From NCBI RefSeq assembly GCF_913053745.1, contig NZ_CAJXGF010000002.1, positions 1-64,000 on the forward strand: a DNA stretch of 64,000 bases, in the 5' to 3' direction. The position numbers and the translations under genes are program-made. The notes under the pieces were generated by a model, which was not told the origin of the DNA, did no database searches, and saw only the letters and a program-made list of their open reading frames with translations. Below are positions 25,531 to 34,315 of this stretch, one piece after another. The first letter of the stretch is position 1, and the number at the start of each line of letters is the position of its first letter. Source of the DNA: an uncultured Nitratireductor sp. (GTDB taxonomy: Bacteria; Pseudomonadota; Alphaproteobacteria; Rhizobiales; Rhizobiaceae).

Positions 25531-26664
25531 TTAGTTGTCTGTCGAAAGCGGATTGGCGGGGCCATGAAACTCTTCCCGATAGGGCTTGGCTGTCGGCGGC
25601 AATTCCCGCTTGATGAAGTAGTCGTCGTAACGCAGCTGTCGCAGGAAGGCCGGCAACATCTCCCGGTAGCCGTCGAAGATGGACGGGTTCGGCGCCGGCA
25701 GGTCGTGCTTGATCAGCTCGTGCAGCTTCGGCAGCGCGTGATAGGGCACCATGGGAAACATGTGGTGCTCCACATGGTAATTCATGTTCCAATAGATGAA
25801 GCGGCTCACCGGGTTCATCAGGACGGTGCGGCTGTTGAGCCGATGATCGGTCACATCCTCTGCGAGCCCCCCATGTTGCAGCAGACCCGTCATCACGTGA
25901 TGCCAGGCGCCGTAAAGGCGCGGCCCACCGATCAACAGGAAGGGAAGAATCGAGTTCACGACAATGGCGAGGCCGAGCGTTGCCGCGTAGATTGCCACCC
26001 ATATACGCGCGACACGGATCACCTTTCGCTGCTCCATCTCCGGAATGAAGTCCTGTTCCGCGGCGCTCAGCCGGCCGGCGGCATTGCGCGTCATGTCGAT
26101 GAGCGCATGCCAGGCGTCGACAACGCCGAAGACATTGAGGATCAGGCGCGCGAGATCCGGCGGGCGCATCACGGCGATTTCCGGGTCGCGCCCGACAACA
26201 ATGGTATCCGTATGATGGCGCGCATGGCTCCAGCGCCAGGTCACCGGATTGCGCATGATCATGAATGAAGCGATCTGATACACGGCATCGTTCATCCAGC
26301 GTGTTTTGAACGCGGTCCCGTGACCGCACTCATGCCAACGTGAATCCGTCGCCGAACCGTAGAGCACGCCATAGACCAGAAAGAACGGTGCCGACCACCA
26401 GGACGGCCAAAGCGCGGCAGCGATCACGGCGAACAGGACCATTCCGCCGAGCCAGACGATCGTGTCGCGAATTGCCGGCGTGTCGCTGCGCTTCATCAGT
26501 GTCTTCATTTCCTTGCGCGGCACATCGGTGTGATACCACTCTGCCGAGGCCAGCCCACGCTCGACGGCGTCCCTCGCGTCCGCGCCTGTCAGGTCGTAAT
26601 TGCGCTGCCGCACGGCCGGACCGTTCGATGAAGTGTCCAGCACGGTTATGGGGCCTGTGATCAT
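25531..26664 (-). CDS. Membrane di-iron fatty-acid-desaturase-superfamily oxygenase
   Basis: The 377-residue protein has the three histidine boxes of the superfamily: HECGH at 111-115, HARHH at 147-151 and HVEHH at 297-301, with paired hydrophobic segments between (WLGGMVLFAVIAAALW, FFLVYGVLYG, IYAATLGLAIVVNSILPFLL). Such enzymes use O2 and two irons for desaturation or hydroxylation. With its own Rieske ferredoxin and reductase it is more likely a hydroxylase or demethylase of a soluble substrate than a lipid desaturase; that is inference. ATG 26664 follows GAGGAGCGAGGA. It is the first gene of the five-gene operon. Confidence 0.88.
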   Translation of the reverse strand: MITGPITVLDTSSNGPAVRQRNYDLTGADARDAVERGLASAEWYHTDVPRKEMKTLMKRSDTPAIRDTIVWLGGMVLFAVIAAALWPSWWSAPFFLVYGVLYGSATDSRWHECGHGTAFKTRWMNDAVYQIASFMIMRNPVTWRWSHARHHTDTIVVGRDPEIAVMRPPDLARLILNVFGVVDAWHALIDMTRNAAGRLSAAEQDFIPEMEQRKVIRVARIWVAIYAATLGLAIVVNSILPFLLIGGPRLYGAWHHVMTGLLQHGGLAEDVTDHRLNSRTVLMNPVSRFIYWNMNYHVEHHMFPMVPYHALPKLHELIKHDLPAPNPSIFDGYREMLPAFLRQLRYDDYFIKRELPPTAKPYREEFHGPANPLSTDN

Positions 26665-26720
26665 GGTCCTCGCTCCTCTGCTTAAAAAGCGTAGAGCGCG
26701 GGGCGATGAGAGCTCAAGAG

Positions 26721-26767
26721 GAATGATGGTTTTTCTATCATTTAACATCATTCTGTGATTATAATCA
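26721..26767. promoter_or_regulatory. Palindromes between the divergent oxygenase operon and lacI-type gene
   Basis: GAATGATG (26721-26728) and CATCATTC (26746-26753) form a perfect 8-bp inverted repeat, and TGATTATAATCA (26756-26767) is a perfect 12-bp palindrome just upstream of the regulator ATG. The stretch is AT-rich and lies between divergent starts at 26664 and 26792. It is a good candidate for an autoregulatory LacI-family operator that could also act on the oxygenase operon. Confidence 0.5.
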
Positions 26768-26791
26768 TGATGTAAAACTTGCGGAGACGAT

Positions 26792-27841
26792 ATGGCAAAG
26801 CGCCCCACCATTGCGGATCTGGCCGAAAGAGCGGGCGTCAGCGTTGCGACCGTAGACCGGGTTCTGAATGGTCGGCATCGTGTGCGCGAAGAAACCGCGC
26901 GGCGCGTCTATGAAGCTGCAAACACCATCGGCTATCATGCGTCGGCGCTTATACATCAGCGCATCACAGCCGATTTGCCGCGCATCGAGCTCGGCTTTCT
27001 GCTTCAGAAGTCACGCCAGCCTTTCTATCAGGCCTTCACGCGGGCACTGGAAGAAGCGGTTGCCGCCCGAGATGACATTCGTGGACATGCCCAGATCGAG
27101 TTCGCGAAAAGTGCTGCCCCTGGCGACATGGCGGAGGCGCTCCTTGCATTGGGGGCACGCACACAGGCCGTGGGCGCCGTGTGCCTCGATCATCACTTGG
27201 TGACGCGGGCGGTCGAGGCGCTCAAGGCCGAGGGAAAACCGGTTTTTTCTCTACTCTCGGATTTCGCGCAGGGCGTGCGCGAAAGCTATATCGGTACCAA
27301 CAACATGAAAGTGGGGCGTACGGCGGCCTGGATGATTTCACGCACCGCGCGGCGGCCGGGCAAGGTGGCGTTGTTTGTCGGCAGTCATCGCTGGCATGGA
27401 CACGAGTTGCGCGAGACTGGCTTCCGCAGTTTCTTCCGGGAGCACGCGCCGGAGTTTGAGATGCTGGAAACGCTGGTCAATCTCGACACCCGTCAAGTGA
27501 CCCACGAAGCGACGCTTAGCCTGATTTCCCGCCATCCGGACATTGCCGGCTTCTATGTGGCTGGTGGGGGAATGGAAGGAGCCATCGCTGCGCTGCGTGA
27601 GGAAATCGGAAATGGACGGTTCATATCGGGCGAAGGTCCTTCCGTGATCGTCAACGAGGTAACCCCGGACACCACTTCAGCACTCCAGGAACACATCGTC
27701 ACCGCCATTGTCGCGACACCTCTGCGCGAGTTGGCAAACAGTGTGGTGGATCTGATGGTTACTGCGGTGCACTCTGGCCCCGGTGAAGCACCAGGTCAGC
27801 TTTTCCTGCCCTTCGGCTTCCATGTGCCTGAAAGCCTTTAA
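26792..27841 (+). CDS. LacI-family transcriptional regulator
   Basis: The 349-residue protein begins with the LacI helix-turn-helix (PTIADLAERAGVSVATVDRVLNG) and a hinge helix, followed by a two-lobe periplasmic-binding-like sensor domain typical of sugar or polyol sensing. VDRVLN in place of VSRVLN places it in the subgroup usually found with ABC-sugar clusters. GGAGACG precedes the ATG. It sits between the oxygenase operon and the polyol cluster; the cluster 3' of it is the likelier target. Confidence 0.9.
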   Translation: MAKRPTIADLAERAGVSVATVDRVLNGRHRVREETARRVYEAANTIGYHASALIHQRITADLPRIELGFLLQKSRQPFYQAFTRALEEAVAARDDIRGHAQIEFAKSAAPGDMAEALLALGARTQAVGAVCLDHHLVTRAVEALKAEGKPVFSLLSDFAQGVRESYIGTNNMKVGRTAAWMISRTARRPGKVALFVGSHRWHGHELRETGFRSFFREHAPEFEMLETLVNLDTRQVTHEATLSLISRHPDIAGFYVAGGGMEGAIAALREEIGNGRFISGEGPSVIVNEVTPDTTSALQEHIVTAIVATPLRELANSVVDLMVTAVHSGPGEAPGQLFLPFGFHVPESL

Positions 27842-27869
27842 TCCGTTTTTGTTGCACTTCGGGTCTGTT

Positions 27870-27889
27870 TTCCATCACAGATGATGGAA
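27870..27889. promoter_or_regulatory. Inverted repeat upstream of the IolI-like gene
   Basis: TTCCATC and GATGGAA form a perfect 7-bp inverted repeat spaced by 6 bp in the gap between the regulator stop and the isomerase ATG. The GATG/CATC core resembles the palindromes upstream of the regulator, so it may be another site for the same repressor. Confidence 0.45.
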
Positions 27890-27978
27890 TTTCATTCAGG
27901 ATTACATTGACCGTTTTTTGCTGCGCAGACATCCTTGCGGGAACAGGCTCGAGGGCCTTTGATCCCGAGGAGAAAGCA

Positions 27979-28812
27979 ATGACGGCGACAGCTTCGCTTT
28001 TCGCGCTCAATCATATGTGCGCGCCCAACCGCACGGTTTCCAGTCTCTTCGACCTGGCCGTTTCGCTCGGCATGACCGGTGTGGAGATCCGCAACGATCT
28101 TGAGGGCAACGCGATCCTGGATGGCACGCCACCCACCGAGATACGACGGGCAGCGGAGACGCGAGGGCTGCGTGTTCTGTCGATCAACGCTCTGCAGCGT
28201 TTCAACGATTGGAATGACGTACGCGGGGCCGAGGCGCGCGCGCTCATCGCTTATGCACGGGACTGCGGCGCCGAGGCGCTGGTGCTCGTGCCGGTCAACG
28301 ATGGCACGGGTCGGAGCGACGGGGAGCGTCAGGCCAATCTTCGCATCGCACTGAAGGCATTGCGGCCGCTTCTGGAAGAGGCCGGCATCGTCGGGCTGGT
28401 CGAGCCGCTGGGATTCGAGACCTGTTCCTTGCGATTCAAATCCGAAGCCGTCGAAGCCATTGCATCGCTGAATGCGGATGGCATTTTCCAGCTCGTCCAC
28501 GACACGTTCCACCATTGTCTGGCGGGCGAGAAGGAGCTGTTTGTCCGCGAGACGGGACTGGTCCACATTTCCGGCGTCGCCGACAACGCGCTTTCACTGC
28601 GGGACATGCGTGACGCAGATCGTGTTCTGGTCGATGGCGGTGACAGGCTCGGCAATGTCGAGCAGCTTGCCGCTCTCCTGTCGAGTGGCTTTCGCGGATC
28701 GTTCTCGTTCGAGCCCTTTGCCGAAAGCGTGCACAAAACGGACGACCTGCGTGGCGCTCTTGAGGCAAGCATCGCGCATATCCAAGACAATGCCTTTCGT
28801 GCGCTCGCGTAG
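27979..28812 (+). CDS. TIM-barrel sugar isomerase/epimerase, IolI-like
   Basis: The 277-residue protein belongs to the xylose-isomerase-like AP-endonuclease-2 superfamily. Its order of motifs resembles 2-keto-myo-inositol isomerase IolI: GVEIRNDLEG near residue 35, LSINALQRFNDW near 70, GLVEPLGFETCSL near 130, LVHDTFHHCLAGE near 170 and DRVLVDGGDRLG near 215. Metal ligands would be the Glu, Asp and His of these strands. ATG 27979 follows GAGGAGAAA. The inositol assignment is inferred from the similarity to IolI and the IolG-like gene downstream. Confidence 0.75.
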   Translation: MTATASLFALNHMCAPNRTVSSLFDLAVSLGMTGVEIRNDLEGNAILDGTPPTEIRRAAETRGLRVLSINALQRFNDWNDVRGAEARALIAYARDCGAEALVLVPVNDGTGRSDGERQANLRIALKALRPLLEEAGIVGLVEPLGFETCSLRFKSEAVEAIASLNADGIFQLVHDTFHHCLAGEKELFVRETGLVHISGVADNALSLRDMRDADRVLVDGGDRLGNVEQLAALLSSGFRGSFSFEPFAESVHKTDDLRGALEASIAHIQDNAFRALA

Positions 28813-28861
28813 AGCGGAGAAGTAAGCAGTCCTGGAACGAGGAATGGAATGGAATTTCGCC

Positions 28862-28930
28862 TTGACGAGAATGCAGAAAATAGAATAAATATTACATATT
28901 GAGTTTTGAACGGTGTTGACATTCTATTTT
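28862..28930 (+). promoter_or_regulatory. Promoter and inverted repeat before the ABC transporter genes
   Basis: TTGACG (28862-28867) and ATAAAT (28885-28890), 17 bp apart, make a plausible sigma-70 promoter. AAAATAGAAT (28877-28886), overlapping the -10, is mirrored exactly by ATTCTATTTT (28921-28930). A repressor bound to the two arms would cover the -10 and start site. A TTGACA at 28916 could be a second -35. Confidence 0.5.
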
Positions 28931-29061
28931 GATGGAGTGTCTGGCGACTGAAGAGCGAGGAGTCGGTCGTTCATGCGCCGGGGGAGGCTCATGCATTCCC
29001 ATTGAACGATTCCGGTCAAAGCGGGTGTTGCCGGGCACCCATCGTGTGGAGGAGCATTCAG

Positions 29062-30006
29062 ATGAAAAAGCTTATGATGGGCGTTGCCGTCTCGGCATTG
29101 ATGACGACTTCGGCGATGGCCGAGACGGTCGGTGTCTCGATGGCCTTGTTCGACGACAATTTCCTGACGGTTCTGCGCAATGGCATGGTCGAATATGCCG
29201 ACACGCTCGATGACGTGGAACTTCAGGTCGAGGACGCGCAGAACGACGTCGGCAAGCAACTCAACCAGATCCAGAACTTCATCGCCTCGGGTGTCGATGC
29301 GGTCATTGTGAATCCGGTCGACACCGACGCCACGGTGGCCATGACCAAGGCGGCCGCGGATGCAGGCGTGCCGCTCGTCTTCGTCAACCGCGAACCGGTC
29401 AATGTCGACGATCTGCCGGACAATCAGGCTTTCGTCGCATCCGATGAACGTGAGTCCGGTACGCTCGAAACGCAGGAAATCTGCCGGCTGTTGAAGGAGC
29501 AGGGCAAGGGCGAGGGTGCCAAGATCGTCGTCATGATGGGTGAGCTCTCCAACCAGGCCGCTCGGATGCGCACGCAGGACGTTCATGACGTGATCGCCAC
29601 AGACGAATGTTCCTTCATGGAAATCGTGGAAGAGCAGACCGCCAATTGGCAGCGCACCGAGGCGACCGATCTGATGACCAACTGGCTGTCCGCCGGTCTG
29701 GAGTTCGACGCACTCGTCTCCAACAACGACGAAATGGCCATCGGCGCGATCCAGGCCATGAAGGCTGCCAATATCTCCATGGATGAGATGCTGGTGGGCG
29801 GTGTGGACGCCACCCAGGACGCTTTGGCCGCTATGGCTGCGGGCGATCTCGACGTGACGGTGTTTCAGGATGCGGCCGGCCAGGGCAAGGGCGCGCTGGA
29901 CGCCGCGCTCAAGCTCGCCAAGGGCGAGGACGTCGATCAGAAGGTGTATATTCCCTTCCAACTCGTGACGCCGGATAATATGGACCAGTTTACGACCAAG
30001 AACTGA
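29062..30006 (+). CDS. Periplasmic sugar/polyol-binding protein (ribose-family ABC)
   Basis: The 314-residue precursor has a signal peptide cut near AMAE and a type I periplasmic-binding fold (Peripla_BP_4): VSMALFDDNFLTVLRNGM near the N-terminus, GVDAVIVNPVDTDA near residue 90 and GVPLVFVNREPV near 120. It ends with the YIPFQLVTPDNMDQF segment often seen in inositol- and ribose-type receptors. GGAGGA precedes ATG 29062. The permease follows after 78 bp. The ligand is probably inositol or a related polyol given the flanking IolI- and IolG-like genes. Confidence 0.88.
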   Translation: MKKLMMGVAVSALMTTSAMAETVGVSMALFDDNFLTVLRNGMVEYADTLDDVELQVEDAQNDVGKQLNQIQNFIASGVDAVIVNPVDTDATVAMTKAAADAGVPLVFVNREPVNVDDLPDNQAFVASDERESGTLETQEICRLLKEQGKGEGAKIVVMMGELSNQAARMRTQDVHDVIATDECSFMEIVEEQTANWQRTEATDLMTNWLSAGLEFDALVSNNDEMAIGAIQAMKAANISMDEMLVGGVDATQDALAAMAAGDLDVTVFQDAAGQGKGALDAALKLAKGEDVDQKVYIPFQLVTPDNMDQFTTKN

Positions 30007-30084
30007 TCGTCCGGACTGGCGGCGGCGGCCGCAGGGCCGCTGCCATCCCGCCGGTGTAAGCCGGCTATCTTGGCGGAAAAAACG

Positions 30085-31113
30085 ATGGCAAACCAGGCAC
30101 AAGCAGTTTCCGGCAGCGCCGCGGACATGCCCCAGAAGCGACCGCGCTCCCACGAGTTGAACGCGTTGCTCGGCCTTGTCGGCATTGCGCTCATCTTCGA
30201 GCTTCTCGGTTGGATCTTTCAGGGGCAGAGCTTCCTGTTCAACACGCAGCGCCTTTCCATCATGATCCTGCAGGTTTCGGTGGTGGGCATCATCGCCATT
30301 GGCGTCACGCAGGTCATCATCACCGGGGGCATCGACCTTTCATCGGGTTCGGTGGTCGGCGCGACGGCGATGATCGCCATGAGCTTCGCTCAGGTGAGCA
30401 CTTACCCGCGCGCGGTCTATCCGGAACTGACCGATCTTCCCGTCATCGTTCCCATTCTCGTCGGCCTCGCTTGTGGTATCGTGGCGGGCATGATCAACGG
30501 CCTGTTGATCGCCTTTACGAAAATTCCGCCTTTCATCGCCACGCTCGGCATGATGGTGACGGCACGCGGCATCGCCAAATGGTACACGAGGGGCCAGCCG
30601 GTTTCGTTTCCCACCGACAGTTTTGCAGCTCTCGGTCAGGGCATGACGCCGGTCTTCGTTTTCCTGGCGATTGCGCTCCTCTTCCATATAGCCCTGAAAT
30701 ACACCGTCTACGGCAAGCATACCTATGCCATCGGTTCCAACGAACAGGCGGCGCGCATGTCGGGCATCAATGTCGAGCGGCATCTGGTGCTGGTCTACAC
30801 CATTGCGGGTCTTCTCGCCGGTCTTGCCGGCATGGTGATCGCGGCACGTGGTCTCACGGCGCAGGCCGGCATGGGAATCATGTACGAGCTCGACGCCATC
30901 GCCATGGCCGTTATCGGGGGCGTGTCGCTTTCGGGCGGGCGCGGCTCCATCGTCGGCACGCTGATCGGCGCCGTCATCTTCGGTGTCATCATCTCAGGTT
31001 TCACCTTCCTGCGGCTCGATGCCTACTATCAGGAAATGATCAAGGGCGTGATCATCGTCGCCGCCGTGGTGGCCGATATGTACCGCCAACGTATGCGCCC
31101 GCAGTCGCGGTGA
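30085..31113 (+). CDS. ABC sugar permease (RbsC/BPD_transp_2 type)
   Basis: The 342-residue membrane protein has about ten hydrophobic helices and the BPD_transp_2 features TGGIDLSSGSVVGATAMIAM near residue 80, IATLGMMVTARGIAKWYTRGQ near 155 and AARMSGINVERH near 230, the coupling loop. ATG 30085 is preceded by GGCGGAAAA; a TTG at 30070 is in frame but less likely. It forms a homodimer channel in related systems and pairs with the single-domain ATPase downstream. Confidence 0.92.
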   Translation: MANQAQAVSGSAADMPQKRPRSHELNALLGLVGIALIFELLGWIFQGQSFLFNTQRLSIMILQVSVVGIIAIGVTQVIITGGIDLSSGSVVGATAMIAMSFAQVSTYPRAVYPELTDLPVIVPILVGLACGIVAGMINGLLIAFTKIPPFIATLGMMVTARGIAKWYTRGQPVSFPTDSFAALGQGMTPVFVFLAIALLFHIALKYTVYGKHTYAIGSNEQAARMSGINVERHLVLVYTIAGLLAGLAGMVIAARGLTAQAGMGIMYELDAIAMAVIGGVSLSGGRGSIVGTLIGAVIFGVIISGFTFLRLDAYYQEMIKGVIIVAAVVADMYRQRMRPQSR

Positions 31114-31129
31114 CGTTCGGGAGGAAATC

Positions 31130-31915
31130 ATGGCAGGCGAAGAACGCAACGTTATCCTCAGGACCGAGGGGCTGACCAAGCATTACGGCGGCGTGCACGC
31201 GCTGGAAGATGCCGATTTCGAGCTTCTCGAAGGCGAGCACGTGGCCATTGTCGGCGACAACGGCGCGGGTAAGTCCACATTCGTCAGGCAGATCACGGGA
31301 GTGGAGCGTCCGACCGCTGGCAAAATCCTTTTCGAAGGGCGCGAAATGGAGTTTCACAGCCCCGTCGACGCCCGCGAGGCGGGCATCGAGGCGGTGTTCC
31401 AGAATCTGGCGCTCGCCGACGATCTCGATGTGCCGTCGAACATCTTCCTTGGCCGGGAAGAGACTTATTTCAATCTCGGTCCGTTCAGCTTCCTGAACGA
31501 GAAGAAGATGTTGCAGCGCAGCCAGGAAGCGCTCGAGAAAACGGGTGTGAAAATCCCCAATCTGCACAATTCCATCGCCAACATGTCGGGCGGGCAGCGC
31601 CAGTGCGTGGCCATCAGCCGGGCGGCCAGCTTCGCCTCGAAGCTGATCCTGATGGACGAGCCGACGGCGGCGCTGGGCGTTCAGGAAACCACTCAGGTGG
31701 AAAACATAATTCGCGGCCTGAAGGAGCGCGGCATTCCGCTGATCCTCGTCAGCCACAATCTCAGGCAGGTGTTCAACCTGGTCGACAAGATCTGGGTGTT
31801 CCGCCGTGGGCGCATCGCCGGCATGCTGGAAGCCGACAAGACGGACGGCAACGAAGTGGTTTCGCTGATCACCGGCGTGCAGTCCGGCGTCCACGAGAAC
31901 GCCAGCTATATCTGA
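31130..31915 (+). CDS. ABC sugar ATPase, single nucleotide-binding domain
   Basis: The 261-residue protein has Walker A GDNGAGKST near residue 45, the signature MSGGQRQ near 145, Walker B LILMDEPTAAL near 165 and the switch His in VSHNL. It has only one nucleotide-binding domain, unlike RbsA or the two-domain inositol ATPases, and resembles the FrcA type. GGAGGAAATC precedes the ATG. It belongs to the binding-protein/permease operon. Confidence 0.92.
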   Translation: MAGEERNVILRTEGLTKHYGGVHALEDADFELLEGEHVAIVGDNGAGKSTFVRQITGVERPTAGKILFEGREMEFHSPVDAREAGIEAVFQNLALADDLDVPSNIFLGREETYFNLGPFSFLNEKKMLQRSQEALEKTGVKIPNLHNSIANMSGGQRQCVAISRAASFASKLILMDEPTAALGVQETTQVENIIRGLKERGIPLILVSHNLRQVFNLVDKIWVFRRGRIAGMLEADKTDGNEVVSLITGVQSGVHENASYI

Positions 31916-31953
31916 GAGACAGCTCTTAGAAATCCAGGCAGAAAGACGCTTTC

Positions 31954-32955
31954 ATGACCGTAAACTTCGCTCTTCTCGGCGCCGGGCGTATCGGCAAGGT
32001 GCACGCCAGGGCCATCGCCGCCAGTGTGGATGCACGGCTTGTCGCCGTCTCCGATGCCTTTGCCGATGCAGCACAGACCGTGGCCGAAGCCTACGGTTGC
32101 GCGGTGTGCAGCATCGATGAGGTCGAAACCGACAAGAGCATCGACGCTGTCGTCGTCTGTACGCCCACCGACACGCATGCCGATCTGATCGAGCGTTTCG
32201 CGCGTGCAGGCAAGGCCGTGTTTTGCGAAAAGCCCATCGATCTCGATCTCGCCCGTGTCAAGCACTGTCTCGGCGTGGTGGAGGAAACGGGTGCCGTGCT
32301 GATGGTCGGCTTCAACCGTCGTTTCGATCCGCATTTCGCGGCCGTGCGCGCAGCAATCGATGAGGGGCGCATCGGCCCTGTCGAGATGGTGCAGATCACC
32401 TCGCGCGATCCGGGGCCCCCGCCGATCGGCTATATTGAGTCGTCCGGCGGCATCCTGCGCGACATGACGATCCACGATTTCGACATGGCGCGCTTTCTTC
32501 TCGGCGAGGAACCGGACACGGTGTTCGCCACCGCCTCGGTGCTGGTCGATCCGGCCATCGGGGAGGCGGGCGATTTCGACAGCGTGTCGGTCATCCTCAC
32601 CACCGCATCGGGCCGCCAATGCAGCATCTCCAATTCGCGCCGCGCCACCTATGGCTATGACCAGCGCATCGAAGTGCTCGGTGCGGAGGGGGCCGTCGCG
32701 GCGGAAAACCAGCGCCCCGTTTCCATAGAGATCGCCGATGCGCGGGGCTTCACCCGACCGCCGCTGCATGATTTCTTCATGACCCGTTACACCGAAGCCT
32801 ATGCCGCGGAGATCGCGGCCTTCGTCGCCGCCATCGCGGGAGGAAAGCCGGCGGCGCCATCCGGCGAAGACGGCCTGCGTGCGCTGGCACTGGCTGATGC
32901 CGCCCTTCTTTCGGTGCGTGAGCGTCGCGCCGTAAAACTGTCCGAAATTCTCTGA
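31954..32955 (+). CDS. iolG: Gfo/Idh/MocA dehydrogenase, IolG-like (inositol 2-dehydrogenase)
   Basis: The enzyme oxidises myo-inositol (or a close analogue) to a 2-keto sugar with NAD+. The 333-residue protein has the NAD motif LLGAGRIGKVHA, the catalytic CEKPIDLD segment with Lys near residue 92, GFNRRFDPHF near 118, DMTIHDFDMARF near 170 with the catalytic Asp/His pair, and SRRATYGYDQRIEVLG near 230, a stretch very typical of IolG. It is the last gene of the polyol cluster and ends 14 bp before the convergent thiD stop. Genes for the later inositol steps are not nearby. Confidence 0.85.
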   Translation: MTVNFALLGAGRIGKVHARAIAASVDARLVAVSDAFADAAQTVAEAYGCAVCSIDEVETDKSIDAVVVCTPTDTHADLIERFARAGKAVFCEKPIDLDLARVKHCLGVVEETGAVLMVGFNRRFDPHFAAVRAAIDEGRIGPVEMVQITSRDPGPPPIGYIESSGGILRDMTIHDFDMARFLLGEEPDTVFATASVLVDPAIGEAGDFDSVSVILTTASGRQCSISNSRRATYGYDQRIEVLGAEGAVAAENQRPVSIEIADARGFTRPPLHDFFMTRYTEAYAAEIAAFVAAIAGGKPAAPSGEDGLRALALADAALLSVRERRAVKLSEIL

Positions 32956-32969
32956 TCGCGCCGGGGCGC

Positions 32970-33713
32970 TCAGCCCGTGCGCCAGCGCTCGGAGAGATAG
33001 GTTTTCGCCGTGCGTACGCTGGTTTCCAGAGTGTCGCCCCGGGCAAGGCTTGCGGCGATGGCGCTTGCCAGCATGCAGCCGGTGCCCCGCATCGTGCCGG
33101 GCAGGCGCGGCCCCTCGAAGCGCAGCGGCGGCTTATTCGCCTGAAAGAGTGTGTCGACGGCACGATTGCCCTCTGCGTGACCGCCTTTCGCGAGAAGCGC
33201 CCGCACGCCGCCTCCGAGCAATCGGCCTGCTTGTTCGTGCCGCCTCGCCTCGCTTTCCGTCTCTTCCTCACCCGCCAGAAGCGCCAGTTCCGGCAGGTTT
33301 GGCGTGACGAGGCTGCAAAGCGGCATCAGGCTTTCGCGCATGGTTTCGATAGCGTCCTCCGCAAGCAGCGCTCGGCCGGAAGACGAGGCGATCACCGGAT
33401 CGAGTACGATCGGAATGTCGGCATGCGCGCGCAGAACGGCTGCAACGCGGGTCACCGTTTTCCGACTTCCGAGCATGCCGATCTTGATTGCCGCCACCGG
33501 GTTCGCCGAAAGGGCGGCGGAAATCTGCGCTTCCACCAGCTCGCTGGGGCAGAGATCGATGCGCTCCACCGCCTCATGCGTCTGCACGGTCACCGCTGTC
33601 ACCGCCAGACAGGTTTTCATGCCGAGAGCCGAGATCGTCTCGATGTCGCGCGCAAGACCGGCCCCGCCGGACGAATCCGATCCCGCGATCACCAGCACAT
33701 GCGCGGCGCTCAT
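32970..33713 (-). CDS. thiD: ThiD, hydroxymethylpyrimidine (phosphate) kinase
   Basis: ThiD phosphorylates HMP and HMP-P to HMP-PP for thiamin. The 247-residue ribokinase-fold protein has VLVIAGSDSSGGAGLARDI at the start, IKIGMLGS near residue 70, VLDPVIASSSG near 100, TPNLPELALLAG near 140 and PGTMRGTGCMLASAI near 210, whose Gly-Thr-Gly-Cys forms the anion hole. ATG 33713 overlaps the thiE stop by 4 nt; another ATG six bases upstream would also work. Last gene of the thi operon. Confidence 0.94.
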   Translation of the reverse strand: MSAAHVLVIAGSDSSGGAGLARDIETISALGMKTCLAVTAVTVQTHEAVERIDLCPSELVEAQISAALSANPVAAIKIGMLGSRKTVTRVAAVLRAHADIPIVLDPVIASSSGRALLAEDAIETMRESLMPLCSLVTPNLPELALLAGEEETESEARRHEQAGRLLGGGVRALLAKGGHAEGNRAVDTLFQANKPPLRFEGPRLPGTMRGTGCMLASAIAASLARGDTLETSVRTAKTYLSERWRTG

Positions 33714-34315
33714 CGCCATTGTTCCGTTGCCGCCAGCCATTCGCGGGTGCGCGCTTCAGGATCGGCATTCAGCGTGATGTCCGTCACCACGGCGGCGCTG
33801 TTCGCACCCGCTTCGAACACGCCGGGCAATCGCTCGGGGTTCAGTCCGCCAATCGCCACCAGCGGCACATCGCCGACGCGCTTTCGCCAGTCGGCCAGCC
33901 GATCGAGCCCCTGCGGTGCCCATTTCATTTTCTTCAGAATTGTCGGGTAGACCGGGCCGAGCGCCACATAATCGGGTTTTCCCGCCAGCGCGGTGCGCAG
34001 TTCAGGCCCGTCATGGGTGCTGATGCCGAGTTTCAGACCCGCCGCGCGGATCGCACCGAGATCGGCTCCCGCCAGATCCTCCTGCCCAAGATGGATGAAA
34101 TCGCAACCCGTTTCGATGGCGAGCCGCCAATGGTCGTTGACGATGAGCTGGCAATCGTGATCGGCACAGATGCGCTTCGCCTCGGCGATCTCAGATTTGA
34201 GGTTCGCCTCGTCCATCTCCTTGATACGCAATTGTACCAGTTTCGTGCCCAGAGGCACCAGTCGCGCAATCCACTCGGCGCTGTCGACGATGAGATAAAA
34301 GGGATCGAGCTTCAT
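33710..34315 (-). CDS. thiE: ThiE, thiamin-phosphate synthase
   Basis: ThiE joins HMP-PP and thiazole phosphate. The 201-residue TIM barrel has [10 protein letters not shown] near residue 30, [25 protein letters not shown] near 65-85 and ISTHDG near 100, then the phosphate-binding glycine motif [11 protein letters not shown] near 160. These are family landmarks. It overlaps thiD at one end and thiG at the other by 4 nt, which shows tight translational coupling. Confidence 0.93.
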   Translation of the reverse strand: MKLDPFYLIVDSAEWIARLVPLGTKLVQLRIKEMDEANLKSEIAEAKRICADHDCQLIVNDHWRLAIETGCDFIHLGQEDLAGADLGAIRAAGLKLGISTHDGPELRTALAGKPDYVALGPVYPTILKKMKWAPQGLDRLADWRKRVGDVPLVAIGGLNPERLPGVFEAGANSAAVVTDITLNADPEARTREWLAATEQWR

